DNA of 64,000 bases from Bin5 sp965221345 (lineage in GTDB: Bacteria; Chloroflexota; Anaerolineae; Caldilineales; Caldilineaceae). This document shows positions 25,357 to 34,259 of the stretch, piece by piece. How positions within the stretch are numbered: position 1 is the stretch's first letter; each line of letters begins with the position of its first letter. Under the pieces are notes generated by a model. That model saw only the letters and a list, made by a program, of their open reading frames with translations, did not search any database and was not told where the DNA came from. The translations under genes and the position numbers were made by a program. The stretch is from the NCBI GenBank assembly GCA_965221345.1, contig CBDCSD010000001.1:1178001-1242000 (forward strand). Direction: 5' to 3'.

Positions 25357-27834
25357 ATGAACGACCCAGGCGCTGCAGTAAAGCGAAATCTGTCCGCATA
25401 TCTCCAACTGTTTGGTAAGCCGTCCTCTTTAACCGGCCGCGCTGATGCCTGGCTTTCCATCACCCTATTCTCGATCAGTCTCTCCTGTTACTATTTTCAT
25501 TGGTTCAGGTTGCCCCAGACCCTGGATCACGATTCGACCTTGTTGGCACTGTACACACGTGATTTCTTACAAGAAAATATCTTTCCGTTTTATATCTATC
25601 ATCAGTTTGGGACCCAACCCCTGCTCGTTTACATGCAGGCCCTCATATTCTCTGTATTTGGATACAGCGTTGCCAGTCTGCAGGGCATCACTGTTGTGGG
25701 CGGCGCCCTGGCCGCGCCGGCGACCTACTGGGCCTCTCGCTGGTCCTTTGACCGCCTTGGCACAGTTTTCGCCCGCAGAGCAGGGCTGATTGCAGCCTTG
25801 GGACTGGCTCTTTCGACATTCTTTGCTTCACACTCTTACCGCGGCATTGAACCCATTCTGCTACCTATAGCGGAATTGATAGCCATTGGTTTCCTGTGGC
25901 GAGGTTTTCGGCGCGGAGATAGGCGGGACTTTGTTCTGGCCGGTCTGCTGGTTGGACTGAGCCAATATGTCTATATTGTTGCCCGTTTCTTTCCTGTCGC
26001 GTTGGCGGTAGCTACCGTAGGCGCCGTTCTGGCGAACCGCCGTCTATTAACGCACTGGCGCGACCTGCTATGGGCCGCAGCCGCTTCCGCCCTTGTTGCT
26101 CTGCCTCAGTGGATTATGTTTGTCGTCTATCCCTATACATTTGTCGCTCGCGTCTCGAATCCCGTCGGTCCTGCGGGGGGACAATTTGTTTTCGAGTTGC
26201 CGGATCCTGTAGCCATTGTCGTTGCAAAACTGAAAAACCAACTCATTGCGTTGTCCTTTTTCTGGCAAGTAGATCATCAGTACGGGCCCAGAACGATTCT
26301 TACAGCCGTTTTCGTCGTTGGTCTGGTAATAGGGATTGTGGTCGTCATCCGCGGGAGGCGAGACGGACATGTCTTTGGATTCCTGATGATGGCGTTGATG
26401 CTACTGCCCGAACTGCTGACGTACGAAAAATATGATCATACAGCTATCGATTTCTCCCGGCTGCTTCCAGGAATTCCTTTCATTTTTATGATGGCTGGTT
26501 TAGGAACTGCGGCTGCTTGGGCCTGGATAGATAGGAGCCCGCGATTTCCCCGCTGGCTGGGTTATCTTGTCCTGGCGCTGGTGCTGATTTTCGGCTTGTT
26601 TCGCCAGTGGGACTTTGCCCAGCGAGTCACGCCGCATCCCATGGCTTATCGCGGAGAGGATTCGAAGTCTGGCCCGATTGCAGAGTTCATCGGCGATGAA
26701 CTTGACAGATCCATTCTCCTGCCCACCAGCCTGTACAGCGATTCGCGTCTCTCTTTCCTGCTGACTGAGCAGTTCCCACATCGGCAGGGCGGGATGGAAG
26801 AAACTTTGCGTCAGGGGGAGCGTGTCTTGGCCATTCTCCCGGACTCCGAATGGTCAACAGATAAAGGACTCCCTGAGGAATGGGTCTTGCTCAAGGAGGG
26901 AACGGTCTTTTTCCTTCCGTCCATCCCTGCAAGCGTCGAGCCGCTGAACGAGAAGGAAACGATAATCCTGACGAAAGATGGTATCCCGGTAGGCAAAGCC
27001 CTGGAGACGAGTTGGCGGGGCGGGACTCCAGCATACATGCCTCTGGAGGGGCTGTCTTTTGCCAACCATTTGGAACTAGTCGGCTTTCAGAGTAACGAGC
27101 TTGAACTTGACTCGAACCTCGATGTAACCCTTTTTTGGCAGCCGGCAAAAAAGATTGGAAGAGATGTCGAGCTTGTCATCGAACTCTACGATCGCACGCA
27201 GGACGTGACAGTCATTTCCAAGGAGGACTGGCCTTTGAACGGAGCCTTTCGTGTGCGCGCTTGGCGCCCTGATCAGGTAATGCCTCTGAGCTATTCTTTA
27301 GCAGTCCGCCCCAACCTCTCTGCTGGCCATTACCAGTTGCAAGTTGGCCTGATTGACCAGCTTTCTCGCCAACGGATTCCCCTGGTCACCGGTCAAAAGG
27401 CGGCCATTGTCAAGACATTCGAGATTGCCGGGCCACAGATTCTTACAGACATAAACTTTGGAAACTTTTTCAGACTTGAAGGCTATACGCTGGCCCCGAC
27501 CAGCGAAGGCCTCAAGATACTCTTATTCTGGCGCGCGATAGAGAGCCCTGATTCGGACTATACCTTGTTTGTTCACATCGTCAATTCAGATGATCAGATT
27601 GTTGCCCAGAAGGATGGACAACCGTTCAACGGCCGCTATCCGACATCTACCTGGCCCCCAGGCGAACTGTTCGTAGAGGAGCGATTTCTGCCCGCGGTTC
27701 CCGATGGCGAATACCGGATCTTTATTGGATGGTATACGCATCAGGAGAATGGCTGGGAACGGTTGTCAACGGTTGCGCAGGGAGGAATGCCCGCGACTGA
27801 CCATCCCTTGTTGGACACGATTACATTGCCGTAG
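25357..27834 (+). CDS. Divergent GT39-superfamily membrane protein with C-terminal beta-sandwich domains
   Basis: This 825-residue polytopic protein shares the overall plan of the array enzymes but is clearly divergent. TM1 is at about residues 33-50. The first loop has LDHDSTLLALYTRDF (Asp57-x-Asp59) in place of the YDEGAHG motif. Membrane segments continue to about residue 415. The exported C-terminus holds two Ig-like or beta-sandwich regions, one with VTLFWQPAKKIGRDVELVI and one with LLFWRAIESPDSDYTLFVH, each resembling domains attached to bacterial GT39 proteins. It likely transfers a sugar from a polyprenyl carrier. It is embedded between transposon remnants and on the same strand as the array. 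Confidence 0.8.
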   Translation: MNDPGAAVKRNLSAYLQLFGKPSSLTGRADAWLSITLFSISLSCYYFHWFRLPQTLDHDSTLLALYTRDFLQENIFPFYIYHQFGTQPLLVYMQALIFSVFGYSVASLQGITVVGGALAAPATYWASRWSFDRLGTVFARRAGLIAALGLALSTFFASHSYRGIEPILLPIAELIAIGFLWRGFRRGDRRDFVLAGLLVGLSQYVYIVARFFPVALAVATVGAVLANRRLLTHWRDLLWAAAASALVALPQWIMFVVYPYTFVARVSNPVGPAGGQFVFELPDPVAIVVAKLKNQLIALSFFWQVDHQYGPRTILTAVFVVGLVIGIVVVIRGRRDGHVFGFLMMALMLLPELLTYEKYDHTAIDFSRLLPGIPFIFMMAGLGTAAAWAWIDRSPRFPRWLGYLVLALVLIFGLFRQWDFAQRVTPHPMAYRGEDSKSGPIAEFIGDELDRSILLPTSLYSDSRLSFLLTEQFPHRQGGMEETLRQGERVLAILPDSEWSTDKGLPEEWVLLKEGTVFFLPSIPASVEPLNEKETIILTKDGIPVGKALETSWRGGTPAYMPLEGLSFANHLELVGFQSNELELDSNLDVTLFWQPAKKIGRDVELVIELYDRTQDVTVISKEDWPLNGAFRVRAWRPDQVMPLSYSLAVRPNLSAGHYQLQVGLIDQLSRQRIPLVTGQKAAIVKTFEIAGPQILTDINFGNFFRLEGYTLAPTSEGLKILLFWRAIESPDSDYTLFVHIVNSDDQIVAQKDGQPFNGRYPTSTWPPGELFVEERFLPAVPDGEYRIFIGWYTHQENGWERLSTVAQGGMPATDHPLLDTITLP

Positions 27835-28004
27835 AATCGGTTGTGAGAAGCGAATCAACAAGGAACAGCGAATTTCACTGTCAGGTAGTAAGATATGTTG
27901 ACGACGGGCCAGGATGGGGCGAAGTTGGGTCATGACCTCGTCCGCTCTCAAGATCGGGGAACTCGAAGTCTGAAAAGGAAGGTCAAAGGCGAACCATACT
28001 CGAC

Positions 28005-29078
28005 ACAGCCCGAATCGCCGTCATCGGAACAGGATGGTGGTCCACGACCGCTCACATTCCCGCGCTGCAGGCCAACCCGAACGCCAACCTCGTCGCCCTG
28101 GCCGATATCCGCGCGGATGTACTGGACAAAGCGGCCCGGCATTTCGGCGTGGAGCGAACCTATACCGACATTCACGAGATGCTGGCGCAGGAGCAGCTGG
28201 ACGGCGTCGTGATCGCGGCCTGGTACGCCGCCCATTACGAGGCCGCGCGCGCCTGCCTTGAATACTGGCTGCATGTGGTCCTGGAAAAGCCGATGACGCT
28301 GTTCGCGGCGCACACACGGCATCTGACCGAGCTCAGCCGTGCGAACGGATGCCAGTTGATCATCGGCTACCCCTGGAACTACAACCCCCATGTGCTGCGA
28401 GTAAAGGAGGTGATCGCCTCGGGACGGCTGGGCGGGATACGTTATATCAACAACATGTTCGCCTCCAGCGTCATCTCGCTGTACCGGGGCGATGACAGCG
28501 TCCACGATAACCTGTACCAGTACCAGGTTACCGGCCCCGGCGATGTCTACAGCGATCCGGAGCGCTCGGGCGGCGGCCAGGGCCATCTGCAGGCGACCCA
28601 TTCGGTGGGGCGGATGCTGCATATGACGGGGCTGAGGCGGGTCAGTGTGTTGGCGTTGATGAACAATCTCGATACGCGGGTGGATGTCGTCAACGCGATG
28701 ATCGCGCAGATGGACAACGGCGCGCTGGCCAATGTCGGCAGTACGGGCACGCTGCATGCGGGCGGCCCAGAGCAGGAGATGGTTGTGCAGATCTACTGTG
28801 ACCGGGGGTGGATCAACGCCGACATTATCCACAGGAACTGTGCAATTTACTCTGCTGATAGTTACGTCGAGGAGTTGCCGCCCATGACGGAGGAGTAGAG
28901 CTAACTGTCGTCGGCGCCGGCGAACAACCTGGTGGACGTCATCGTCCGCGGCGCGCCCAACCAGTCGCCGGCGGAGGTCCGCTGGCACACGGTCTTGCTT
29001 CTGGATGCGGCCTACCGTTCGGCGGCCGATGAAGGGCGCCGGGTGTCGGTCAGTTCTCTGTACGGAGATCGTTCCTAG
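28005..29078 (+). pseudogene. Gfo/Idh/MocA family oxidoreductase, broken at both ends
   Basis: The Rossmann start RIAVIGTGWWSTTAHIPALQ is readable from 28011, in frame with the rest, but no start codon lies upstream in that frame before a stop. EKPMTLF carries the family lysine. Near the C-terminus TAG (28896-28898) and TAA (28902-28904) interrupt the frame. Family sequence then continues in the same frame: ANNLVDVIVRGAPNQSPAEV, WHTVLLLDAAYRSAADEGRR, and a final TAG at 29076-29078. That last TAG is also the IS630 insertion point. The upstream part was probably replaced by sequence with no coding content (27835-28004). Confidence 0.83.
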
Positions 29079-30303
29079 TAGTTCAACAATCTTTTATTGA
29101 CGGATAAAGTCGTTCGAGTTTGATGCGAGCGTCAGCTGTGGTGAAACGCCAGTTGACGGTAGCGGTCGAGTCATTGCGTCGGTTTTGCCAAGCTGTGACT
29201 TGCTGCATCAAGGTCTGTTTGTCAGGGATGCGCGCGTTCAAGCACTGTCGATGCAGGACACTGAGTTCGATTTCAGCCATATTGAGCCAACTGCCATGCT
29301 TGGGGGTGTAATGGATTTCCAGTTTGGCGGCAATGCGGCGGGCTTCGGCCGCCGGGAACGCTTCATACAACGAAGCGAGTTTGTGTGTGTTCAAATTGTC
29401 CATCACCAAGACGATCGTGTCTGCCTGCGGGAAGTGGATGTCGACCAGGTCACGCATGCAGTGGGCAAAATCGACCATGGTGCGGCGCGCTGTCACCTTG
29501 ACATGACGCCAGGCTTGCAGCGGCGCAAAGCAGAGAAAGAGGTTGCCAACGCCGTTGCGTTCATACTCGTAGTCATATTTGGCCACCGCACCCGGTCGCG
29601 GTGGCAGGGGCAGACGGGTCTCTTTGGTCAACTGTTTACTGCCTTCATCAAGACAGACCAACGGGCGCTTGGGATCCTGCTGCCGATGATAGACTTCAAG
29701 CGTATCTTCCATGGCGCAGACGAACTCTGCGCTCGCGGTCTCCGGAATACACCATTCATCTTTCAGCCAGGGCTTAAGTTCGTTTTTTTTAGCGTCGTCC
29801 GCACTGTTTCGCGCGAAATACGTTCGACCACCTCTAATTCGACCAGCTTATCGGCCAGCATCTGCAGCGTCCACTGCTCCTGTCCATCCGGCGCAGCGCT
29901 ACACGCTAACTGCACCAACCGGGCTTCGCCAGCGCCATCCAATACGCGCGGTCGTTTCCGTTTCGGTCGCGTGTGGGTGAGGGCGGCTTCGATGCCGACT
30001 GTGACACACCGCTCCCGCACGCGCTCGACCGTGCGCGCATGCGCTCCTAATGCCTTGGCAATCTCGGCGTCGCACCAGCCCCCGCCCGCTTGCGCCTCAT
30101 CGGCCATCAGCAGGATGCGAGCCCGTCTTAAGCGTCGCGCCGACCCTGTGCCTGTGTTCACCTGCCCATCCAGTTCCTTGCGCTCTTCCGCTGTCAATCG
30201 CACCCGATATCGTTTCGCTGGCATCTTTCCTCTCCTTGTGTCTGCCTTTCTGGAGAGTGTGCCACAGTTCATCTTATCCGGCAAACCCTGTATGTTACAC
30301 TAC
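29078..30303. mobile_element. IS630-family insertion sequence, complete, with TA target duplication
   Basis: About 1.2 kb. The ends are imperfect inverted repeats: left ctagtagttcaaca from 29075 and, on the reverse strand, ctagtagtgtaaca from 30306. Each end abuts a TA dinucleotide (29076-29077 and 30304-30305), the known target duplication of this family. It carries one transposase read by frameshift. The flanks without the element would read gttccta-gtcct-taggaac, an inverted repeat, so it inserted in or beside a small hairpin. Confidence 0.85.
29083..30224 (-). CDS. IS630-family transposase, probably expressed by -1 ribosomal frameshifting
   Basis: Two overlapping frames make one protein of about 380 residues. 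The first encodes a helix-turn-helix region (CDAEIAKALGAHARTVERVR) after a start at MPAKRYRVRLTAEERKEL, preceded by AAGGAGAGG. The second encodes the DDE catalytic core (LVCLDEGSKQL, IVLVMDNLNTHK, HYTPKHGSWLNMAEIELSVL). They join at eight consecutive A residues on the coding strand near 29783-29790. Frame 0 reads CTA AAA AAA ACG and stops after NLSPG; slipping back one base gives K-K-N-E-L-K-P-W and continues into the catalytic frame. A heptameric A run is a classic -1 slippery site used in insertion sequences. A disabling mutation is the alternative, but the uninterrupted second frame and preserved ends favour function. Confidence 0.82.
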
Positions 30304-30569
30304 TAGTCCTTAGGAACGACACGCGACACAGGCACATGGTGTACCTGAGAACATAGCAACTAACGTGCATTCGGAGCTAAATCAGAGCAGGTAAGAGAGT
30401 CGCCTCCTTTTCAGAGAGATGGACAGAGGGTCTTTTGGACTGCCAGGTGTTGGTAAACAGACCAGCAATGAGGCAGGGCAATCGCGAACCTTAAGTTTTC
30501 GGCCAACTTCATCTACCTGATGGAGGAATTGGGCAAGATTCAGACGCCATCCAGGTGAAATCGGGGCCG

Positions 30570-31426
30570 TCAATGCTCGTTTCCTGCTGGAATTAGCGGA
30601 CAATCCGCTACTATCACGAAGTTCGCGATAGCCCTGGCAATGAGGTTGACAAGGAAGTTTATAGGGGTGAGATAATGGGAATGCACGACCTGGGAGATGT
30701 TCTTGAGTTGGCCGATAATCGTTTCAATGAAAGTGCGTCTATGCAGAAGCAACTTAACTTGGGCAAGATTGAGTCGATTCCGCATGTTTTTGCGAATTGG
30801 AGTGATCAACTGTAGCCCCTGTTGATAGAGTTTCTCAAAGAGCGGCTGCGAGAGATAGCCACGGTCGCCAATCAGCTTGCCCCATAGCTCGCTGGCCATC
30901 AGTGGAACCGAATTACGGTCATCGACATTGGCGGGGGTGGGACACTAGGAGAGCATTTCCTTTGGTCGTTGACGAGCAGATGGAGCTTGAATCAATAGAA
31001 CCAGCCCATGCTGTTCTTGCCCCGCTCTGCATAGTCAGCAAATACCCGATGCGTGCGGATGCGCCTGGTATGACAGACGGGTATCGAGGTCGAGTCAATA
31101 AAGGCGATGCCCGTCGTCTGTCTTCAATCCTCAATGACTCAGGAGGTAGAAAGACAAGAGCAGCAACGCGGATGGCATCAACTCCACAAAGCACGTATAG
31201 CTGACCAGAGTGGGAGTTTCAGTCCGCATATGCTTACATACTTGTCGGGTATAGTATGCCTTGAAATCGCGATGATGCGACTGGTGAAAGTGGATCAGAG
31301 TCGTCATCACTTCACTCATGCTAAACCGGGGTGCGGGTCCTCGTTTGCGTCCTTCCCCCAGTTGCTCCCTATTCTCCCATGTGGCCATCTACTGACATGA
31401 ATCATCGCCACGACAGAATAGTTCGA
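30570..31426 (-). pseudogene. IS982-family-like transposase, inactivated
   Basis: Reading the minus strand gives ELFC-DD-CQ, an in-frame stop, MSEVMTTLIHFHQSHHRDF, KAYYTRQVCKHMRTETPTLV, then in another frame TGIAFIDSTSIPVCHTRRIR and GKNSMGWFY-stop-FKLHLLV, and finally GKLIGDRGYLSQPLFEKLYQ with FIETIIGQLKNISQVVHSHY and NFLVNLIARAIANFV. These are in the expected order for IS982. Several frameshifts and stops break it. I could not identify terminal inverted repeats. The roughly 260 bp between it and the IS630 element holds nothing I recognise. Confidence 0.82.
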
Positions 31427-31474
31427 GTTTACTCGTTTTGAGCGCATTTCATCGCCAGTGAATTCGGGTAGGAA

Positions 31475-31527
31475 CCTCTATTCTACCAGCTTGATTAGGC
31501 GCTCTTTAACTCCGAAATCAGGGTAAT
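31475..31527. repeat. Short dispersed repeat, partner of 25251-25312
   Basis: It lies directly before the isolated glycosyltransferase C-terminal fragment and ends in TAA followed by the first homologous codon. See the partner entry for shared runs. Confidence 0.55.
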
Positions 31528-31979
31528 ACGAACTTCAGGAGCCTGCGAAAGTTCACGACGATGGCGGCATTTCTATCCACGGGTCTGCTCTTGGGCAAGG
31601 CACAGTGCAGTTGTCATCGAATCAACAATTTGACTTGGATCTCGATCGCACCTGGTGGATAGCAATGCAATGGCAGACCGCCCCTGGCCTGGAAGCCATC
31701 TATTCGATTTCACTGCGTTTGCACGATGCTGAAGGCAGTATGGTCTATCAACGTGATGCCGTCCTCGAAAACTCGACACCATTTCCCACGAACAGATGGC
31801 AAGCAGACGAACTGGTCGATACACTGCACTTTCTTGAATTCCCTTCAGATCTTCTGCCCGGCGAATACGACCTGCGCCTTGTCGTCTACGACTTTGAAAC
31901 GCTGAAACCGACGGTCGAACTGGGCGTTTGGGAGGTGGAGAAGACCTTGGCTAGACTGAGGGTGGGTGAACTCGAGTGA
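31527..31979 (+). pseudogene. Isolated C-terminal domain of a GT39-like glycosyltransferase (right array cassette)
   Basis: From the codon after a TAA at 31524 the frame is open for about 150 residues. It encodes only the C-terminal beta-sandwich of the array enzymes: YELQEPAKVHDDGGIS, then WWIAMQWQTAPGLEAIYSIS, LRLHDAEGSMVYQRDAVL, LLPGEYDLRLVVYDFETLKP and WEVEKTLARLRVGELE. No ATG or ribosome binding site precedes it, and no membrane part is present. Unlike the left remnant it has no internal stop. Homology begins at essentially the same protein position as in that remnant. It is closest to copy 4 and is followed by the same 200-bp tail. It could be a dead truncation or a silent donor cassette. 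Confidence 0.8.
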
Positions 31980-32182
31980 GGTTAAACCATCTCCCAATCG
32001 CGTGGCTGAAATCCTGTGGTTGACTACCTCTCTGCCCGCGTCAGGATCGTGTTTTCAAAGGAACAAAATTAGGGTATATTGAGTAAACCAACAGCGAGCG
32101 ACGTACCAACAACGAATCCTCCGACGTCCCCATATCGGGGGAATTCCGGATCCCCCTATAAGCGAAAACATTGTGCATGCCG
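31980..32182. repeat. Array 3' tail repeat, instance 2
   Basis: Homologous to 23965-24165, following the right cassette as instance 1 follows copy 4. Differences are scattered substitutions and short indels, so the duplication is not very recent. Beyond it lies the leader of the small membrane protein gene. Confidence 0.85.
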
Positions 32183-32233
32183 GATTATATTGGTTAATCT
32201 GCATGCCGAATTAGTTCCAAAGGAGGAACCAAA

Positions 32234-32641
32234 TTGAAGTCACTGTTTTCGATTTACTTGCGGGTTCTGGCTGTAGTGCTCTATGTGCAATACATCAGCT
32301 CACAGCTCTACGATCCAACCGGGGAAGCATTGGCTGAAACCGTCTACAGAATTCTGGATCCGCTGCTGGTGTTAGGCATGATCATTGTCGTGTACTACGC
32401 TTACCAGCGTAAACTCGCAGTGGACGCCGCTTCTGATGACAGCGTAACCAGAGAGTACCTGGAGGCCAACGGAGTCTTTTATTTGAGTGTTGCCCTGTTT
32501 GTTGGCCTGCTGTGGAACTGGGTAGGCTTTCAGTTCTCCAATCCTACGAACTCTGAAGGCTGGCTATGGGCTATTATCGACCTATCGTTGCCGCTTCTGT
32601 TTTTCGCGTCCAGCGTGCAACTCCTGAAGAGCGAAGAATAG
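32234..32641 (+). CDS. Small integral membrane protein of unknown function
   Basis: A 135-residue protein starting with TTG. The choice is supported by a strong AAAGGAGGA site 8 nt upstream, and no ATG lies near. Four hydrophobic segments are visible at about residues 5-23, 40-56, 80-98 and 108-126 (VYRILDPLLVLGMIIVVYYA; FYLSVALFVGLLWNWVG). A short charged loop separates the second and third (QRKLAVDAASDDSVTREYLE). I do not recognise the family. It stands alone between the array tail and a Gfo/Idh gene. Confidence 0.75.
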   Translation: MKSLFSIYLRVLAVVLYVQYISSQLYDPTGEALAETVYRILDPLLVLGMIIVVYYAYQRKLAVDAASDDSVTREYLEANGVFYLSVALFVGLLWNWVGFQFSNPTNSEGWLWAIIDLSLPLLFFASSVQLLKSEE

Positions 32642-32725
32642 CTGCTCTCCATTGTTTCAACATGCGCTCTGGCCTTCGAATCGGAATGCTTTTCGCGATC
32701 TAAGACATCTGGAAAAGGAACCTTC

Positions 32726-33991
32726 ATGGACAAGATCCCTCTTGCAATCGTCGGTTGTGGTGGCATGGGCCACCGCCACCTGTACGGGCTGGCAGAACTA
32801 CAAAACGCAGGCCTGTCACCCTTCGAGCTGGTTGGCGCCTGCGACCCTGTCCGTGCCAACGCCGAATCCTTGGCAGACGACGCCGAGGAGCGCTTGGGCA
32901 CCCGCCCGCAGGTCGTTGAAAGCATGGAGGAGTTGGAAGCCCTCGGCGTGGTTGCCGTGGACATTACTACCACTCCCCGCTACCATCACACCGTGGCCGA
33001 GGAAGCAATTGCGCGCGGCTGGCATGCCATGATCGAAAAACCTGTCGGCCTCACTGTACGCGCCAGCAATCGCATCCAACAGGCGGCTGAACGCAGCGAC
33101 AGTATCGTCAGTGTGGCCGAGAATTACCGCCGCGATCCCATGAACCGGCTCGGCAAAGCGCTGTTGGATGCCGGTGTTATCGGCTCGCCTCGGCTGATGA
33201 TACACAATACGATGGGCGGCGGCAGCAACATGACAATCACTGTCTGGCGGCACCAGAAGAACCAGAGCGGGGTCCTGCTGGACGTGGGAGTCCATTTTTC
33301 CGACATTCTAGAATTTTATCTCGGCCCTGTTCGTACCGTCTACGCCCAGTCCCGGCTTCATGAACCGATTCGCTACAACCCTGCCGCCGGGCCGGCAGGA
33401 CGCTCGTCAAGCAACCCCGCCGGTGTGTATGGCAAGTGGCAGAATCAGATGCCGGTGCAGTTTGAAGCTACCGCTGAAGACGCTTCCTACGCCACGCTTC
33501 TGTTTGAGAGTGGCGCAGTCGGCCAATTCATCGAGGATCACGCCGCCCATGGCCAGGGCGTGTGGACGCGCCAGATTCACGGTTCGGCAGGTTCGCTTGA
33601 GTTGCCCTCCGACCGCTCCGGCCAGCTCATCACACTGCACAAGGACGGCGAAGCGATCTGCGACGAAAGCCTGCTCGACCTGGTGCCGGACTTCCACGTG
33701 GAGCCAATAACCGCTGCGCTCTTCGGTGGCGACCGTCTTTGGGGCTACGAGTTTCCTTTCCCCGTGACCGATCGCAAACTGCTCGCTACCGAATATGGCG
33801 AGTTCGGACTGGCCATCGAAGACGGCGGCAGCATCGAAGTCGACCCTGCTCAGGGCGCGCGTTCGGTTGCACTCACCTACGCCATGTTGGAATCCAATGT
33901 GGCGGGCCGGGCATTGACTATGGAAGAGGTACTGTCAGAAAAGGTCGACGCCTACCAGCTGGAGATCGACGAAGAGCTTGGGTTGGTATAG
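32726..33991 (+). CDS. Gfo/Idh/MocA family oxidoreductase
   Basis: Complete at 421 residues. N-terminal Rossmann domain with IVGCGGMGHRHLYGL at about residues 8-22 and the conserved EKPVGLTVRASN segment carrying the family lysine near residue 109. The C-terminal alpha/beta domain includes GVLLDVGVHFSDILEFYLGP. Members oxidise or epimerise sugars and inositols with NAD(P). A site AAAAGGAACC precedes the ATG. It converges with the luciferase-like gene, with a strong hairpin between them. It is not a close copy of the broken Gfo/Idh gene at 28 kb. Confidence 0.9.
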   Translation: MDKIPLAIVGCGGMGHRHLYGLAELQNAGLSPFELVGACDPVRANAESLADDAEERLGTRPQVVESMEELEALGVVAVDITTTPRYHHTVAEEAIARGWHAMIEKPVGLTVRASNRIQQAAERSDSIVSVAENYRRDPMNRLGKALLDAGVIGSPRLMIHNTMGGGSNMTITVWRHQKNQSGVLLDVGVHFSDILEFYLGPVRTVYAQSRLHEPIRYNPAAGPAGRSSSNPAGVYGKWQNQMPVQFEATAEDASYATLLFESGAVGQFIEDHAAHGQGVWTRQIHGSAGSLELPSDRSGQLITLHKDGEAICDESLLDLVPDFHVEPITAALFGGDRLWGYEFPFPVTDRKLLATEYGEFGLAIEDGGSIEVDPAQGARSVALTYAMLESNVAGRALTMEEVLSEKVDAYQLEIDEELGLV

Positions 33992-34121
33992 GTGATACCC
34001 ACAGTCAAGTGGCGCTGATTCTTGCATAAACGACTATCCCTGCCAGGAACGTACTCGACGAGCGAGCGGCCAATCGCGTTGAGTTGGTGTACATCTACAA
34101 CCGAAGTCAGTCCTATATAAA

Positions 34122-34164
34122 ACGCACGGTTCCTTGGCGTAAACTGCGACCAGGAACCGTGCGT
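34122..34164. terminator. Bidirectional terminator-like hairpin between convergent genes
   Basis: A perfect 13-bp stem, acgcacggttcct (34122-34134) with aggaaccgtgcgt (34152-34164), closes a 17-nt loop. It lies between two convergent stop codons. An A/T-rich stretch (ctatataaa) precedes it, serving as a U-tract for minus-strand transcripts; the plus-strand side lacks a clear T-run. Confidence 0.65.
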
Positions 34165-34259
34165 GTCTTGCCTGCTCTCACTCGAAATAGGATGCCCAAT
34201 ACTTAGTGGGCGCAAGAGCAAGTCTTCCATTTGATTTCATACCAAGAGTTTCAAGCCTA

